Notes: a model not told the origin generated them from the letters alone. Positions 42,533-51,020 are shown, numbered from the stretch's first letter. The stretch is 64,000 nt of DNA from Burkholderiales bacterium (GCA_016223165.1 JACRPO010000012.1:434001-498000), one strand, 5' to 3'. Program-made: numbers and translations.

Positions 42533-43705
42533 TCAGTAGGACCGCGGCATGCCGAGGTCGTGGTTGGCCACGTAGTTGAGGATCATCTCCTCGGACACCG
42601 GCGCGAATCGGAACAGCCGCGCGTCACGCCACAACCGTTCGACGTGGAACTCGCTCGCGTAGCCCATGCCGCCCATGGTCTGCATCGCGCGCTCGGTGGC
42701 GCGCGCCACCGCCTGCGCGGCCAGCAGCTTGGCGGCGTTGGCCTCGCTGCCGTAGGGCAGGCCCATGTCGCAGTTGGTCGCGGCCTTCAGGTTGAGCAGC
42801 TTCGCTGCCTCGATCTCCACATGGCACTGCGCGAGCGGGAACTGCAGGCCCTGGTAGCTCGACACGGGCTTGTCGCCGAACACCTTGCGCTCGTTGGCGT
42901 AGTTCACGGCCAGCCGGATCGCCAGCGCGCCGGTTCCGGCGAGCGCTGCGGTGGTGACGATGCGCTCGGTGTTGAGCACGTCCAGCAGCTCGTGCCAGCC
43001 GCGATGCACGGTGCCCACCAGCTCGTCGGCACCGACGCGCACGTCGTCGAAGAACACACTGCTGGAGGCCAGCGTGCGCGTGCCGACCTTGTCGATCGCG
43101 GTGTGCGTGAGCCCCTGGCGCTCGACGTCGATCATGAACATCGACAGGCCGTCGCTGCGCGACTTGCACTCCGAGAGCTTCTTCGTGCGCGCGACGACGA
43201 GCATCTTGGCCGCGTCGGGCACGCCGGTGATCCAGATCTTGCGGCCGTTGAGCCGCCAGCCGTCACCGTCGGCTGCGGCGAAGCTGCGCAGCTCGAGCGT
43301 GTTGGTGCCGGCGTCGGGCTCGGTCAGCGCCATGCAGCAGTTGATCTCGCCGGAGACGATCTTCGGCAACAGCTCGGCCTTCATCGTCGGCGTGCCGAAC
43401 TTCGACAGCGCCACGCCGCCGAAGATCGGGTTGATCATGAACAGCTGGCCGACGGTGGCGCCACCGCCGCAGGCGGCGAGCGTCTCGACCACCAGCGCGA
43501 GTTCGAGCATGCCGAGCCCGGCGCCGCCCACCGCCACGGGCAGCGCCGCGCCGCACAGCCCGGCCTCGCAGACGGCGAGCCAGAACTCCTTCGGGAACTG
43601 TTTGGCCGCGTCCTGCTTGCGCCAGTACTCGGTGCCGAAACGGTCGCCCACCTTTCGGGCGGCTTCGATCATGAGGTTCTGTTCGTCGGTGAGTCTGAAG
43701 TCCAT
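42533..43705 (-). CDS. Acyl-CoA dehydrogenase, isovaleryl-type Glu
   Basis: A 390-residue FAD enzyme with A-L-T-E-P-D-A-G near residue 122 and M-G-G-M-G-Y near residue 342. Its C-terminus has F-A-P-V-S-E-E-M in place of E-G-T-x-E-I-Q, like the 25866 gene product. N-T-E-R-I-V-T near residue 240 supplies the alternative Glu. The two proteins are therefore paralogues of one subfamily. It lies 21 bp after the E2 gene. Confidence 0.91.
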   Translation of the reverse strand: MDFRLTDEQNLMIEAARKVGDRFGTEYWRKQDAAKQFPKEFWLAVCEAGLCGAALPVAVGGAGLGMLELALVVETLAACGGGATVGQLFMINPIFGGVALSKFGTPTMKAELLPKIVSGEINCCMALTEPDAGTNTLELRSFAAADGDGWRLNGRKIWITGVPDAAKMLVVARTKKLSECKSRSDGLSMFMIDVERQGLTHTAIDKVGTRTLASSSVFFDDVRVGADELVGTVHRGWHELLDVLNTERIVTTAALAGTGALAIRLAVNYANERKVFGDKPVSSYQGLQFPLAQCHVEIEAAKLLNLKAATNCDMGLPYGSEANAAKLLAAQAVARATERAMQTMGGMGYASEFHVERLWRDARLFRFAPVSEEMILNYVANHDLGMPRSY

Positions 43706-43726
43706 GGATGTGCTCTGTCGGCGGTG

Positions 43727-45100
43727 TCAGTCGAACAGCAGCCGCGTGGGGTGCGCCAGGGCATCGACCACGGCCGCCAGCAGCGCGGCGCCCTCCACGC
43801 CGTCGAGCACGCGGTGGTCCAGCGAGAGGGTCAGCACGATCTCGCGCCGCAGCGCCGGGGCGCCGGCGGCGTCGGGCCTGAAGAGCTCGCGCACGGCGCC
43901 CACGCCGAGGATCATCGACTGGCCCGGCACGATGATCGAGGCCATCGCGGCCAGGCCGTGCATGCCGGCGTTGGACACGGTGATGGCGGCGCCCGCCATC
44001 TCGTCCGCGGAGAGGCGGCCCTTGCATGCGCGCTCGACCAGCGCTCCGGCCTGCCGCGCCAGCGTGCCGACGCCCAGGCGGCCCGCGTTGCGCAGCACCG
44101 GCACGACGAGGCCGCGCTCGGTATGCACCGCGACGCCGACATCGGGTGCGTCGAGCCGCAGTGCGCCCTCCTCGCACCAGACGCGGTTGAGTTCCGGATG
44201 CGCGACGAGCGCCCGGCCGACCGCCGCGACGATGAAGTGGTTGAGCGTGAGGCGCGGCGCGGCCTCGGGATCCTTCAGCCGCTTGTGCAGGTCGAGCAGC
44301 GCCGAGACTTCCACCTCACGCGCGAGGTAGAAGTGGGGGATCTGCTGCTTGGCTGCGACGAGACGCCGCGCGACGGCGTGCCGGAGCGCGCTGAACGGCT
44401 GCACCGTGCCGCCGGGCAATGGCACGAGGGGCAGCGGCGTTGCGGGCAACACCCGCGCAGTCCCGGCGTCGGGCTGCGGCGCATACACGGGTGCCTGCAC
44501 GGGCGCATGCTCGGGCGCATGCTCGGGCGCATGCACAGGCGCATGCACAGGCGCACGCGCGGGCGCACCCGCGGGCGCATGCACGGCAGCACCGCCAGCC
44601 GCCGCCGGCATTGCCGATGCGGCCTTCTCGACGTCGCGCCCCCGCACACGCCCGCCGGGGCCCGAGCCGGCGACCGCAGCCAGATCGACGCCATGGCGGT
44701 TGGCCAGCTTGCGCGCCCACGGCGTGACCGGGCGGCGACCACCGGGCGGCGCAGCGTCGGACTGCCGCGCTTCGCTTCCCGCCCGGCGCCCGGCGGATGG
44801 CTCAGCCGCGGGCTGCCGCGCGCCGCTTCCCGCCGGTGCTGCCGCCGCGGGCGCGGCATCGAGCCCGTCGTCCCAATGCCCGATCACCGTGCCCACGGCC
44901 ACCGTGTCGCCCACCTGCACCAGCGGGGCTTCCATCACGCCGTCGTGCTCCGCCGCCACCTCGCTGGCGGCCTTGTCGTTCTCGACGACGAAGACGCAGT
45001 CGCCGGCCTTGAAGCGTGCGCCGGGCGCCACCGTCCACTCGGCCAGCACGCCCTCGGTCATCGTGAGGCCGAGCTTGGGCAACAGCCAGGCGTGGCGCAC
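43727..45100 (-). CDS. 2-oxoacid dehydrogenase E2 (dihydrolipoyl acyltransferase)
   Basis: The 457-residue E2 has one lipoyl domain (residues 1 to 78, lipoyl Lys43 in E-N-D-K-A), a peripheral-subunit-binding domain (about 126 to 160), a long Ala/Pro/His linker (about 170 to 212) and the catalytic domain to the end with H-R-V-L-D-G. It transfers an acyl group from the E1 active site to CoA. The start is GTG, four bases after the crotonase stop. E1beta and E1alpha genes lie upstream; no E3 gene is in the window, so a shared dihydrolipoamide dehydrogenase must serve. The layout fits branched-chain or acetoin-type complexes. Confidence 0.9.
   Translation of the reverse strand: MRHAWLLPKLGLTMTEGVLAEWTVAPGARFKAGDCVFVVENDKAASEVAAEHDGVMEAPLVQVGDTVAVGTVIGHWDDGLDAAPAAAAPAGSGARQPAAEPSAGRRAGSEARQSDAAPPGGRRPVTPWARKLANRHGVDLAAVAGSGPGGRVRGRDVEKAASAMPAAAGGAAVHAPAGAPARAPVHAPVHAPEHAPEHAPVQAPVYAPQPDAGTARVLPATPLPLVPLPGGTVQPFSALRHAVARRLVAAKQQIPHFYLAREVEVSALLDLHKRLKDPEAAPRLTLNHFIVAAVGRALVAHPELNRVWCEEGALRLDAPDVGVAVHTERGLVVPVLRNAGRLGVGTLARQAGALVERACKGRLSADEMAGAAITVSNAGMHGLAAMASIIVPGQSMILGVGAVRELFRPDAAGAPALRREIVLTLSLDHRVLDGVEGAALLAAVVDALAHPTRLLFD
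44477..44584. repeat. 12-bp tandem repeat inside the E2 gene, about nine units
   Basis: Units close to GGGCGCATGCNC repeat head to tail on the plus strand. Read on the coding strand they give a repeating His-Ala-Pro-(Val/Glu) linker between the subunit-binding and catalytic domains. Two units are identical and the others differ at one to four positions. Length variation would stay in frame and would change only the linker reach. Confidence 0.9.
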
Positions 45101-45104
45101 GCGC

Positions 45105-45884
45105 TCAGGCCCCGGTGAAGTTCGCCTTGCGCTTTTCGAGGAAGGCGCGGCAGCCCTCGTGCGCGTCGCGGCTGTCGAGTACCAGGCCGATCATGGCCTG
45201 CTCATGCGCCAGCGCCTGCGGCAGCGGCATCTCGAGGCCGTCGCGCAGCGTGCGCTTGAGCAGCTTGAGCACCAGCGGCGACTTCTCGGCGATGCGCGCG
45301 GCCAGCGCGAGCGTCTCGTCGAGCAGCCCGGCTCGCGGCACCGCGCGGTTCACGAGGCCGAGCGCCACCGCCTCGGCGGCGGTGATCTGGTCGCCGGTGA
45401 ACATCAGCTCCTTCGCGCGGCACAGCGGGATCTGCCGGATCAGCCGCTGCGTGCCGCCGGCGCCCGGGAACAGGCCGAGCGTGATCTCGGGCAGGCCGAG
45501 CTTCGCCTCCTCGGCCACGAGGCGGATGTCCAGCGCGAGCAGCAGCTCGGTGCCGCCGCCGAGCGCCCAGCCATTGATCGCGCCCAGCGTGGGTTTGTCG
45601 CAGCGTTCGAAGCGGCCGATCAGTTTGTGGATCACCTCGGCGAACTGCTGGTAGTGCGCCAGACCCTGGCGGCTGTCGAGGTCGGCGATGTCGCCGCCGG
45701 CGACGAACGCGCGCTCGCCCGCGCCGGTGACGACGATCGCGCGCACCGCGTCGTCGGCCTCGAACGCGGCGAGCGCCGCGTCGAGCTCGTGCATCGTCGC
45801 CACGTCGAGCGCGTTCAGCGTCTTCGGGCGGTTGATCGTCAGCAGGCCGACGGGGCCGCGCTTCTCGCTCAGGATGTTGGACAT
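45105..45884 (-). CDS. Enoyl-CoA hydratase (crotonase family)
   Basis: A 259-residue crotonase with both catalytic glutamates, in G-G-G-T-E-L and L-P-E-I-T-L-G, and the G-A-G-G-T-Q-R-L segment of true hydratases. V-A-G-G-D-I near residue 64 forms the oxyanion hole. It lies between the E1beta gene (19 bp upstream) and the E2 gene (four bases downstream). An enoyl-CoA hydratase set inside a 2-oxoacid dehydrogenase operon suggests that both act on one branched acyl chain. Confidence 0.92.
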   Translation of the reverse strand: MSNILSEKRGPVGLLTINRPKTLNALDVATMHELDAALAAFEADDAVRAIVVTGAGERAFVAGGDIADLDSRQGLAHYQQFAEVIHKLIGRFERCDKPTLGAINGWALGGGTELLLALDIRLVAEEAKLGLPEITLGLFPGAGGTQRLIRQIPLCRAKELMFTGDQITAAEAVALGLVNRAVPRAGLLDETLALAARIAEKSPLVLKLLKRTLRDGLEMPLPQALAHEQAMIGLVLDSRDAHEGCRAFLEKRKANFTGA

Positions 45885-45903
45885 GGCGTTCGCTTCCGCG
45901 GGT

Positions 45904-46905
45904 TCATTCGAGGGTGCGCCGCAGCGCGGCGACGATGCCGGCCGCGCCGACGTTGTAGCCCTGCTCCAGGGACTTGGCGAATGGCACCGGCATGAAGGGC
46001 GCGCCGACGCGCACCACCGGCGCGTCGAGATCGTCGAAACCCTCGTCGGCCAGCGTCGCAGCGATCTCGGCGCCGACGCCGAAGGCCTGCACCGCCTCGT
46101 GCACGACCACCGCGCGATGGGTGCGCGCGAGCGAGCCCAGCACGGTGGCGCGGTCCCACGGCTGCAGGCTGCGCAGGTCGATCACCTCGACCTCGACACC
46201 CTCGCCGGCAAGCTGGCGCGCAGCTTCGAGCGACGCGGCGACGGTGGCCCCGTAGGTCACGACGGTGGCGTCGCGGCCGGCACGCACGATGCGCGCCTTG
46301 CCGATCGGGTCGACGGCCGTGCGATCGACGAGGCCCTTGGCGCCGTACAGGCCCTTGTGCTCGACGAACACCACCGGGTCGGGGTCGCGGATCGCCGCGC
46401 GCAGCAGCGCGTAGGCATCGCCCGGCGTCGCCGCGCAGACGACCTTCAGCCCCGGCACGTGGGCGAGCCAGACTTCGAGGCACTGCGAGTGCTGCGGCCC
46501 GGCGTTGAGGCCGCCGCCGTGCGGCGTGCGCAGCACCATCGGCACGCTGCATTGGCCGCCGAACATGAAGCGCGCCTTGGCCGCCTGGTTCACAAGCGCG
46601 TCCATCGCCAGGGTGACGAAGTCCATGAACATGATCTCGACCACCGGGCGCAGCCCCGACAGCGCGGCGCCGACCGCGGCAGAGACGATCGAAGCCTCGG
46701 AGATCGGCGTGTCGATCACGCGCCGCGGGCCGAATTCGTCGAGCAGCCCGCGCGTGGCCCTGAACGAACCGCCGGGTGCGCCGATGTCCTCGCCCATCAC
46801 GACGACGCGCGGGTCGTCGGCCATCGCGTCGCGCAGCGCCATCGCCACGGCGGCCATGGTCTTCATCTCGACGGCCGGCGGGGTGGCCTGGGCAACGGCG
46901 TTCAT
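45904..46905 (-). CDS. 2-oxoacid dehydrogenase E1 beta subunit
   Basis: The 333-residue transketolase-like subunit has V-M-G-E-D-I-G near residue 37, T-P-I-S-E-A near residue 67 and H-S-Q-C-L-E near residue 138, the usual pattern of E1beta from pyruvate, acetoin and branched-chain complexes. With E1alpha it forms the thiamine-diphosphate heterotetramer. The ATG overlaps the E1alpha stop by four bases. I chose this ATG because the open frame further upstream runs through E1alpha. Confidence 0.93.
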   Translation of the reverse strand: MNAVAQATPPAVEMKTMAAVAMALRDAMADDPRVVVMGEDIGAPGGSFRATRGLLDEFGPRRVIDTPISEASIVSAAVGAALSGLRPVVEIMFMDFVTLAMDALVNQAAKARFMFGGQCSVPMVLRTPHGGGLNAGPQHSQCLEVWLAHVPGLKVVCAATPGDAYALLRAAIRDPDPVVFVEHKGLYGAKGLVDRTAVDPIGKARIVRAGRDATVVTYGATVAASLEAARQLAGEGVEVEVIDLRSLQPWDRATVLGSLARTHRAVVVHEAVQAFGVGAEIAATLADEGFDDLDAPVVRVGAPFMPVPFAKSLEQGYNVGAAGIVAALRRTLE

Positions 46906-47903
46906 CGCGCCTCCGCGGTGTGGACCGCGGCATAGACATCCGCCAGCGCCGGCTCCCAAGCCGGCGCCGCGTCGGCGCGCGCGGCCGCGATGGCAGCCTC
47001 GATTTGCGCCGCCACCGCCTGCGCGGCCGCGTCCAGCGTGGTGGGCGGCATGCCCGCGGCCGCGAGCGCGGCGCGCGCACGGTCGAGCGGATCGCCCTTC
47101 GCGCCGGGGTCGAGTTCGTCGGCGCTGCGGTACTTCTGCGGGTCGCCCTCGAAGTGGCCGCGCACGCGGTGCGTCATGCACTCGAGCACGCGCGGTCCGC
47201 CATCGCCGCGAATGGCCGCGACGGCGCGCGCCGCGGCGTCGGCCACCTCGAGCGCATCGTTGCCGTCGACGCGCTCGTGGGCGATGCCGAACGCCGCCGC
47301 GAGACCTTCGAGCCGCGCGGCGAACTGGCGCGCGGTGGGCGAGAACTCGCTCCAGCCGTTGTTCTCGCACACCAGCAGCAAGGGCGACTTCCACAGCGCG
47401 GCCATGTTCAGCGTCTCGTGTAGCACGCCTTCGGCCATGGCGCCGTCGCCGAAGAACACGACCGCCAGGCCATCGGTGCCGAGCACCGACTGCGCCATCG
47501 CGCTGCCGAGCGCGATCGGGATGCCTGCGCCGACGATGCCGTTGGCGCCCAGGATGCCCAGGCTCGTGTCTGCCACGTGCATCGAACCACCGCGCCCACC
47601 GCAGATGCCCCCGGCGCGGCCCATCACCTCCTTGAAGAAGGGGGCGAGCGCGAGGCCGCGCGCGAGCACATGGCCGTGGCCGCGGTGCGTGGTGGCCAGC
47701 GTGTCGGCCGGCCCGAGCGCCGAAGCGACACCCGCGGCGATCGCCTCCTGGCCGATGCTGAGGTGGATGAAGCCGGGAACCTCGCCGTCGGCGAAGAGGC
47801 GCGCGAGCGCCGTCTCGGCGTGGCGCACCAGCAGCATGGTCCGGTACAGCGCGAGGAGCCGGTCGCGCTCGGCCGGCGCGATCGGCGCGATCGGCGCGCT
47901 CAC
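46902..47903 (-). CDS. 2-oxoacid dehydrogenase E1 alpha subunit
   Basis: The 333-residue subunit carries the thiamine-diphosphate motif, G-D-G-A-M-A-E-G near residue 157 with the closing Asn pair in C-E-N-N about 25 residues later. R-G-H-G-H near residue 75 and G-G-R-G-G-S-M-H near residue 105 are family landmarks with the active-site histidines. The start is a GTG overlapping the crotonase stop (GTGA); another in-frame GTG 11 codons upstream is possible. The substrate, pyruvate, acetoin or a branched 2-oxoacid, is not decided by these motifs. Confidence 0.92.
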   Translation of the reverse strand: MSAPIAPIAPAERDRLLALYRTMLLVRHAETALARLFADGEVPGFIHLSIGQEAIAAGVASALGPADTLATTHRGHGHVLARGLALAPFFKEVMGRAGGICGGRGGSMHVADTSLGILGANGIVGAGIPIALGSAMAQSVLGTDGLAVVFFGDGAMAEGVLHETLNMAALWKSPLLLVCENNGWSEFSPTARQFAARLEGLAAAFGIAHERVDGNDALEVADAAARAVAAIRGDGGPRVLECMTHRVRGHFEGDPQKYRSADELDPGAKGDPLDRARAALAAAGMPPTTLDAAAQAVAAQIEAAIAAARADAAPAWEPALADVYAAVHTAEAR

Positions 47904-48718
47904 CGGTCCGCGCCCGGGCTGCGCTTGGCCGGCCACTCGAAGGCGCGCGGCCGCTTGTTCAGAAACCGCGACACCGCGTCGTGGTGATACTCGGTCTTCA
48001 TCACCATCGCCTGCGCGGCGGCTTCCAGCTCGGCCAGCGTGTCCTGGTCGAGGTTGAACGAGCGATTGAGGATGTTCTTCGAGATGCCGATCGCCTGCGT
48101 GGCGGCGCTGTGGAAGCGCGCCGCCATCGCGAGCGCCTCGTCGAGCAGGCTCTCTTCGGGAACGACCTCGTAGACGATGCCGAGCGACTGCGCCTCGCTG
48201 GCGTCCACCTCGCGCGCCGAGAACACGAGCTCTTTCGCCCGCTGCAGGCCGATGATGCGCGGCAGCAGGAAGTACGCGCCGAGGTCCGGCACCAGGCCGA
48301 CGCGGGTGAACACCGCGCAGAAGCGCGCGCTCGGCGCGGCGAGCACGAAGTCGCTCGCCAGCGCGAGGATGAAGCCCGCGCCGTAGGCGGGGCCGTGCAC
48401 CGCGGCGATGACGGGCTTCTCGAGGTTGGTCAGCTCGCGGAACCAGACGTGCAGCCGGCGGATGCGGTCGCGGTCGGCGAACACCGGGCGCTGCTCCGAC
48501 GACAGCGACTTCAGGTCGCCGCCGGCGCAGAAGGCCTTGCCCGACCCGGTGATGACGACGGCGCGCACATCGGCGCTGTCGCGCGCCTCGTAGACCGCCT
48601 CGGCGATGCCCTGGCGCATCTCCAGGTCGAACGCATTGCGCAGTTCGGGCTTGTTCAGGCGGATCACGAGCGTGGCGCCGTGGCGCTCGCGCAGGACGGA
48701 GGTTGCGCTGGTCGTCAT
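47900..48718 (-). CDS. Crotonase-family protein, isomerase-like active site
   Basis: A 272-residue crotonase whose two hydratase Glu positions read G-F-I-L and F-T-R-V-G-L. The segment V-G-L-V-P-D-L-G followed by L-L-P-R resembles PaaG-type isomerases, in which the Asp of V-P-D is catalytic. So an enoyl-CoA isomerase is more likely than a hydratase. C-A-G-G-D-L near residue 63 is intact. Its ATG overlaps the IclR gene stop by ATGA. Confidence 0.86.
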   Translation of the reverse strand: MTTSATSVLRERHGATLVIRLNKPELRNAFDLEMRQGIAEAVYEARDSADVRAVVITGSGKAFCAGGDLKSLSSEQRPVFADRDRIRRLHVWFRELTNLEKPVIAAVHGPAYGAGFILALASDFVLAAPSARFCAVFTRVGLVPDLGAYFLLPRIIGLQRAKELVFSAREVDASEAQSLGIVYEVVPEESLLDEALAMAARFHSAATQAIGISKNILNRSFNLDQDTLAELEAAAQAMVMKTEYHHDAVSRFLNKRPRAFEWPAKRSPGADR

Positions 48719-49539
48719 GTCTTGAAGTCCGGATGCCGCGGATGGTCCGTCACGCCGCCGCCCGACAGAGCGCGCGACACGAGCTGCGCGCGCTCGCGAA
48801 GGCTCTCGCCGAGCAGCTTGACCTTGGCGCGCGGGAGCTGTGCGGTGAAACCGGTCCCGCTGATCGCCATCACCGGCCGGCCGGACGAGTCGAGCACGGC
48901 CGAGGAGACGCTCGTCACGCCCCTGACATAACAACCGCCATCGACGCCATAGCCCCTTCGCCCGGCTTCATCGACGCTGCGCAGATAGGCCTCGAAGTCG
49001 GGAGGATCGTCCCAGCGCAGTGCGTCGAAGCGGCGGCGCAACTCCGTGCGCGGCAGGCCCGCGTGCGCCGCGATCGTGCGGCCGAGAGCGGAAACGAACA
49101 TCGGAAGGCGCTGCCCGATGTTCATGTGCACACGCATCGTCGCGTCGTTATCGGCACGATCGACGAGCACCACGCGATCGTCGGAAGCGCGCTGCCAGAG
49201 GGTTGCCGTGACCTTGTGGCCGACCGCCACCGCTTCCAGATGCGGATGCACCAGGCGCGCGTACGAGGCACTCTCGAGCGCACCCTTGGCGAGTTCGACC
49301 AGCCCGAGCCCGATGCGGTAGGTCTTGGTCGACTCGTCGAACTCGACCAGTCGCTCATGCACCAGCGTCTTGAGCAGATTGAAGCAGGTGCTCGAGTTCA
49401 AGTCCAAATGACGTGCGATGCGGCTGACGCCGACCGGCGCTCCGGCGATCGAAAGGTAGCGCACGACAGCCAGTCCGCTGGCAAGCGCACCAACGACCTT
49501 TCCTGCCGTGACCGGCAAGTCATCGACGTCCGACTGCAT
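48715..49539 (-). CDS. IclR-family transcriptional regulator
   Basis: A 274-residue regulator. The winged helix occupies about residues 15 to 80, with V-S-R-I-A-R-H-L and T-C-F-N-L-L-K-T-L. The IclR effector domain follows, with R-R-G-Y-G-V-D near residue 195 and V-S-S-A-V-L-D near residue 212. It is the first gene of the 9.3-kb operon and overlaps the next gene, so it is made with the enzymes and probably autoregulated. A 31-bp inverted repeat at 49611 lies 72 bp upstream. Confidence 0.9.
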   Translation of the reverse strand: MQSDVDDLPVTAGKVVGALASGLAVVRYLSIAGAPVGVSRIARHLDLNSSTCFNLLKTLVHERLVEFDESTKTYRIGLGLVELAKGALESASYARLVHPHLEAVAVGHKVTATLWQRASDDRVVLVDRADNDATMRVHMNIGQRLPMFVSALGRTIAAHAGLPRTELRRRFDALRWDDPPDFEAYLRSVDEAGRRGYGVDGGCYVRGVTSVSSAVLDSSGRPVMAISGTGFTAQLPRAKVKLLGESLRERAQLVSRALSGGGVTDHPRHPDFKT

Positions 49540-49610
49540 AGGATCAGGGCCTCCAACAAAGACCTGAAGTGCTGGCTCGAAGTCGAAGGCTTCGCGCCGT
49601 TTCCGGCCAT

Positions 49611-49641
49611 TCTCTATGAAGATGGGTCTTCTGCATAGAGA
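49611..49641. promoter_or_regulatory. 31-bp inverted repeat, candidate IclR operator
   Basis: Perfect 8-bp arms TCTCTATG (49611 to 49618) and CATAGAGA (49634 to 49641) are separated by 15 bases, which themselves contain AAGA and TCTT. It lies 72 bp before the IclR start and 240 bp before the porin. IclR-family sites are often such palindromes near the regulator's own promoter. As RNA it would form a hairpin without a T-run. Confidence 0.5.
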
Positions 49642-49776
49642 GAGTCGCGATGCCTCTGCTAAGCATTGCCGATGCCCCGCCCCGCCGCCGGGTGACTGGG
49701 TTGCGCGCCGACGCCCGATCGAGTCCGCGGCAGAGGCGCCCCCCTCGGGAAAACGCCCGATCCGCGTCGCCCCCCT

Positions 49777-49794
49777 CTAACTAACATCCGTTCG
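49777..49794. promoter_or_regulatory. Element CTAACTAACATCCGTTCG before the porin gene
   Basis: It resembles the CTAACAAAC sites at 15172, 24414 and 24534 but carries a CTAAC-TAAC direct repeat and a CGTTCG right part. It sits 86 to 103 bp before the porin ATG. The relation to the other sites is uncertain. Confidence 0.28.
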
Positions 49795-49879
49795 GCGCAC
49801 CTGCTGCCGGTCCGTTTGCCGGTCCGGCGCTCGCCAGCGTGTTGTTCACATCCTCAACAACCGAACGATGGAGGCAGCA

Positions 49880-50974
49880 ATGTCCCTACGCAACATCATC
49901 ATCGGCGCGCTGGCCACGATGGCAGGCGCCGCAGCACCGGCCCAGACGTCCGTCACCCTCTATGGTCTGCTCGACGTGGCTCCGGCGAGGTTCAGCCGAA
50001 CCGCCACCGCCGACGATCGCCTGTTCAAGCTGAACACCGACACCGGCAGTTCGTCTCGCTTCGGCCTGCGCGGCACCGAGGATCTTGGCGGCGGCCTGGC
50101 AGCGTTCTTCATTCTCGAGTCGCCAATCGACCCCAAGAGCGGGGCGGTTGCCGGCGGTGCCAGCTCTGGAGCCTGCAACGCGGCAGCCGGATGCGCCGCC
50201 GCGACAACGGCAGCTTTCTGGCGCCGCAACTCCTTCGTCGGGCTCAAGGGAGGGTTCGGCGAAGTGACGCTCGGCCGCAACTACACCGCGGCCGTCATCA
50301 AGCAGGCGGCCACGCTCAGCGCCACACCCTCGGGCATCAACACCGGCATGGGCCTGACCCTGTTGTCACAAGGCATCAGCAACGACTTCTGGAACAACAA
50401 CCAGATCCGCTACGACAGCCCCCGGTTCGGGCCCATCGACTTCTCCGTCCACGGGGCGCTCGGCGAAGGTGTCACGGGCCGGAACGTCGGCGGCAACCTT
50501 CGGTTCATCCAGGGGCCCGCAGCCGTTTCCGTGAGCATGCAGAAGGACAAGAATCTCGCCGGCCGCGCGGTCACCTGGACCATGGCATCAGGTTCGTACG
50601 ACTTCGGCAGCTTCAAGCTCCATGCCGGCGCCGACAAGGTCGACAACGGTGAAGGCGTCGTCGGGTTCGTCGACTCGACGTTGTGGACGGTCGGCGGCAG
50701 CTTCAAGGCGACACCGTTGCTGACCCTGGCGGTTCAGTACTGGACCGTGAAAGAGAAGGTCGGCACATCGACCTCCAGCAAGCTGCTCGTGCTGAACGCC
50801 GACTACGCCCTCTCAAAGAGGACGTTTCTCTACGCTCTGTTCGGCAGCGTCGACAACAAGGACCTCGGACTCGCGCCCCTGTGGGGCAACGGAAACTTCG
50901 CCGGCAGCGGCAACGTGATCGTGGCGAACGACAAGGCCAACGGGCTCGCGGTCGGCATGCGGCATTTGTTCTGA
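49880..50974 (+). CDS. Gram-negative porin (Burkholderiales general porin family)
   Basis: A 364-residue outer-membrane beta-barrel. The ATG at 49880 is chosen because GGAGG lies seven bases upstream; an ATG four codons earlier overlaps that site. The signal peptide ends A-A-P-A-Q and the mature part begins T-S-V-T-L-Y-G-L-L-D, the classic start of this family. The chain ends M-R-H-L-F with a C-terminal Phe needed for assembly. It is single-gene and followed by a strong terminator. It would let small acids enter the periplasm. Confidence 0.93.
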   Translation: MSLRNIIIGALATMAGAAAPAQTSVTLYGLLDVAPARFSRTATADDRLFKLNTDTGSSSRFGLRGTEDLGGGLAAFFILESPIDPKSGAVAGGASSGACNAAAGCAAATTAAFWRRNSFVGLKGGFGEVTLGRNYTAAVIKQAATLSATPSGINTGMGLTLLSQGISNDFWNNNQIRYDSPRFGPIDFSVHGALGEGVTGRNVGGNLRFIQGPAAVSVSMQKDKNLAGRAVTWTMASGSYDFGSFKLHAGADKVDNGEGVVGFVDSTLWTVGGSFKATPLLTLAVQYWTVKEKVGTSTSSKLLVLNADYALSKRTFLYALFGSVDNKDLGLAPLWGNGNFAGSGNVIVANDKANGLAVGMRHLF

Positions 50975-51020
50975 CATCGATCTCCTGGGTTGCCGGCCGT
51001 TCGGCCGGAGAACCCCTTCT

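Larger units (their letters stand above)
49540..49879. other. Divergent promoter region between IclR operon and porin gene
   Basis: The 340-bp gap holds the inverted repeat at 49611, a CTAAC-type element at 49777 and, right before the porin, GTTGTT and AACAAC arms at about 49844 to 49863. The remainder is GC-rich without coding character. No RNA gene is recognised. Confidence 0.6.

Noticed and set aside
44477-44584. CRISPR-like array
   Set aside because: Units are 12 bp without spacers, in frame within the E2 linker, so this is a coding minisatellite.
43727-47903. Housekeeping pyruvate dehydrogenase
   Set aside because: Betaproteobacterial pyruvate dehydrogenase normally has a single-chain E1; here E1 is alpha/beta and the genes are mixed with beta-oxidation genes.
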